This document shows positions 23,193 to 23,224 of a DNA stretch of 23,224 bases, piece by piece. The position numbers and the translations under genes are program-made. Below the pieces are notes generated by a model. That model was not told the origin of the DNA. It worked only from the letters and a program-made list of their open reading frames with translations, and searched no databases. Origin of the DNA: Cyanobacteria bacterium UBA8803 (GTDB lineage Bacteria; Cyanobacteriota; Cyanobacteriia; Cyanobacteriales; Coleofasciculaceae); NCBI GenBank assembly GCA_003505715.1, contig DNXU01000445.1:8589-31812 (forward strand), read 5' to 3'. Position 1 is the first letter of the stretch. Every line of letters begins with the position of its first letter.

Positions 23193-23224
23193 AGTCAAGA
23201 GGTTGTTTGTTGATTGTTGTTTGT

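Overview
The window looks like chromosomal DNA from a filamentous, probably oscillatorian-type cyanobacterium. The evidence is the many copies of the HIP1 octamer GCGATCGC, a cyanobacterial DUF4335 membrane protein, an ExoD-family protein, an NB-ARC/WD40 protein with the usual cyanobacterial N-terminal helix-turn-helix, a long-form carotenoid oxygenase, and small palindromic repeats built on HIP1-like sequence. I cannot assign a genus from sequence alone.

Layout. (1) 109-2419, plus strand: adenosylhomocysteinase (ahcY), a strong hairpin just after it, then an ExoD-family membrane protein. (2) 2406-5283, plus strand: the C-terminal remnant of a DedA-family membrane protein, overlapping the start of a 906-residue fusion of NERD nuclease, superfamily-1 helicase and pentapeptide repeats. 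(3) 5284-6243: no convincing gene. It holds two 20-bp direct repeats and an imperfect inverted repeat of about 220 bp per arm, enclosing about 400 bp with one doubtful 66-codon reading frame. (4) 6229-12807, minus strand: a 1906-residue protein containing a subtilisin-like protease, followed by a parvulin-type foldase of the kind that accompanies exported proteins. (5) 13387-16995, plus strand, divergent from the protease: an NB-ARC ATPase with 14 WD40 repeats. (6) 17276-18055: a dead antitoxin copy, then an intact antitoxin-toxin pair. (7) 18058-18219: a structured non-coding stretch. (8) 18313-20514, plus strand: carotenoid oxygenase. (9) 20610-23192, minus strand: DUF4335 protein followed by a quinone-oxidoreductase-like dehydrogenase.

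The most unusual unit is the giant protease with its foldase. The protease domain sits between 22 uninterrupted, phase-perfect 18-residue helical repeats on its N-terminal side and a TolA-like coiled coil plus a second family of ~33-residue tryptophan/tyrosine repeats on its C-terminal side, with a DUF4114 domain at the front. No RTX repeats and no secretion transporter are seen in the window. The NB-ARC/WD40 gene is transcribed away from it across a ~580-bp region carrying 11-bp phased GTC direct repeats. The same motif recurs in the opposite orientation after the WD40 gene. The WD40 gene also carries a 51-bp in-frame insertion that splits an inferred HIP1 octamer. Together, 5.3-18.3 kb looks like an accessory, repeat-rich region between more ordinary housekeeping genes. 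Whether the protease and the ATPase work together is inference only.
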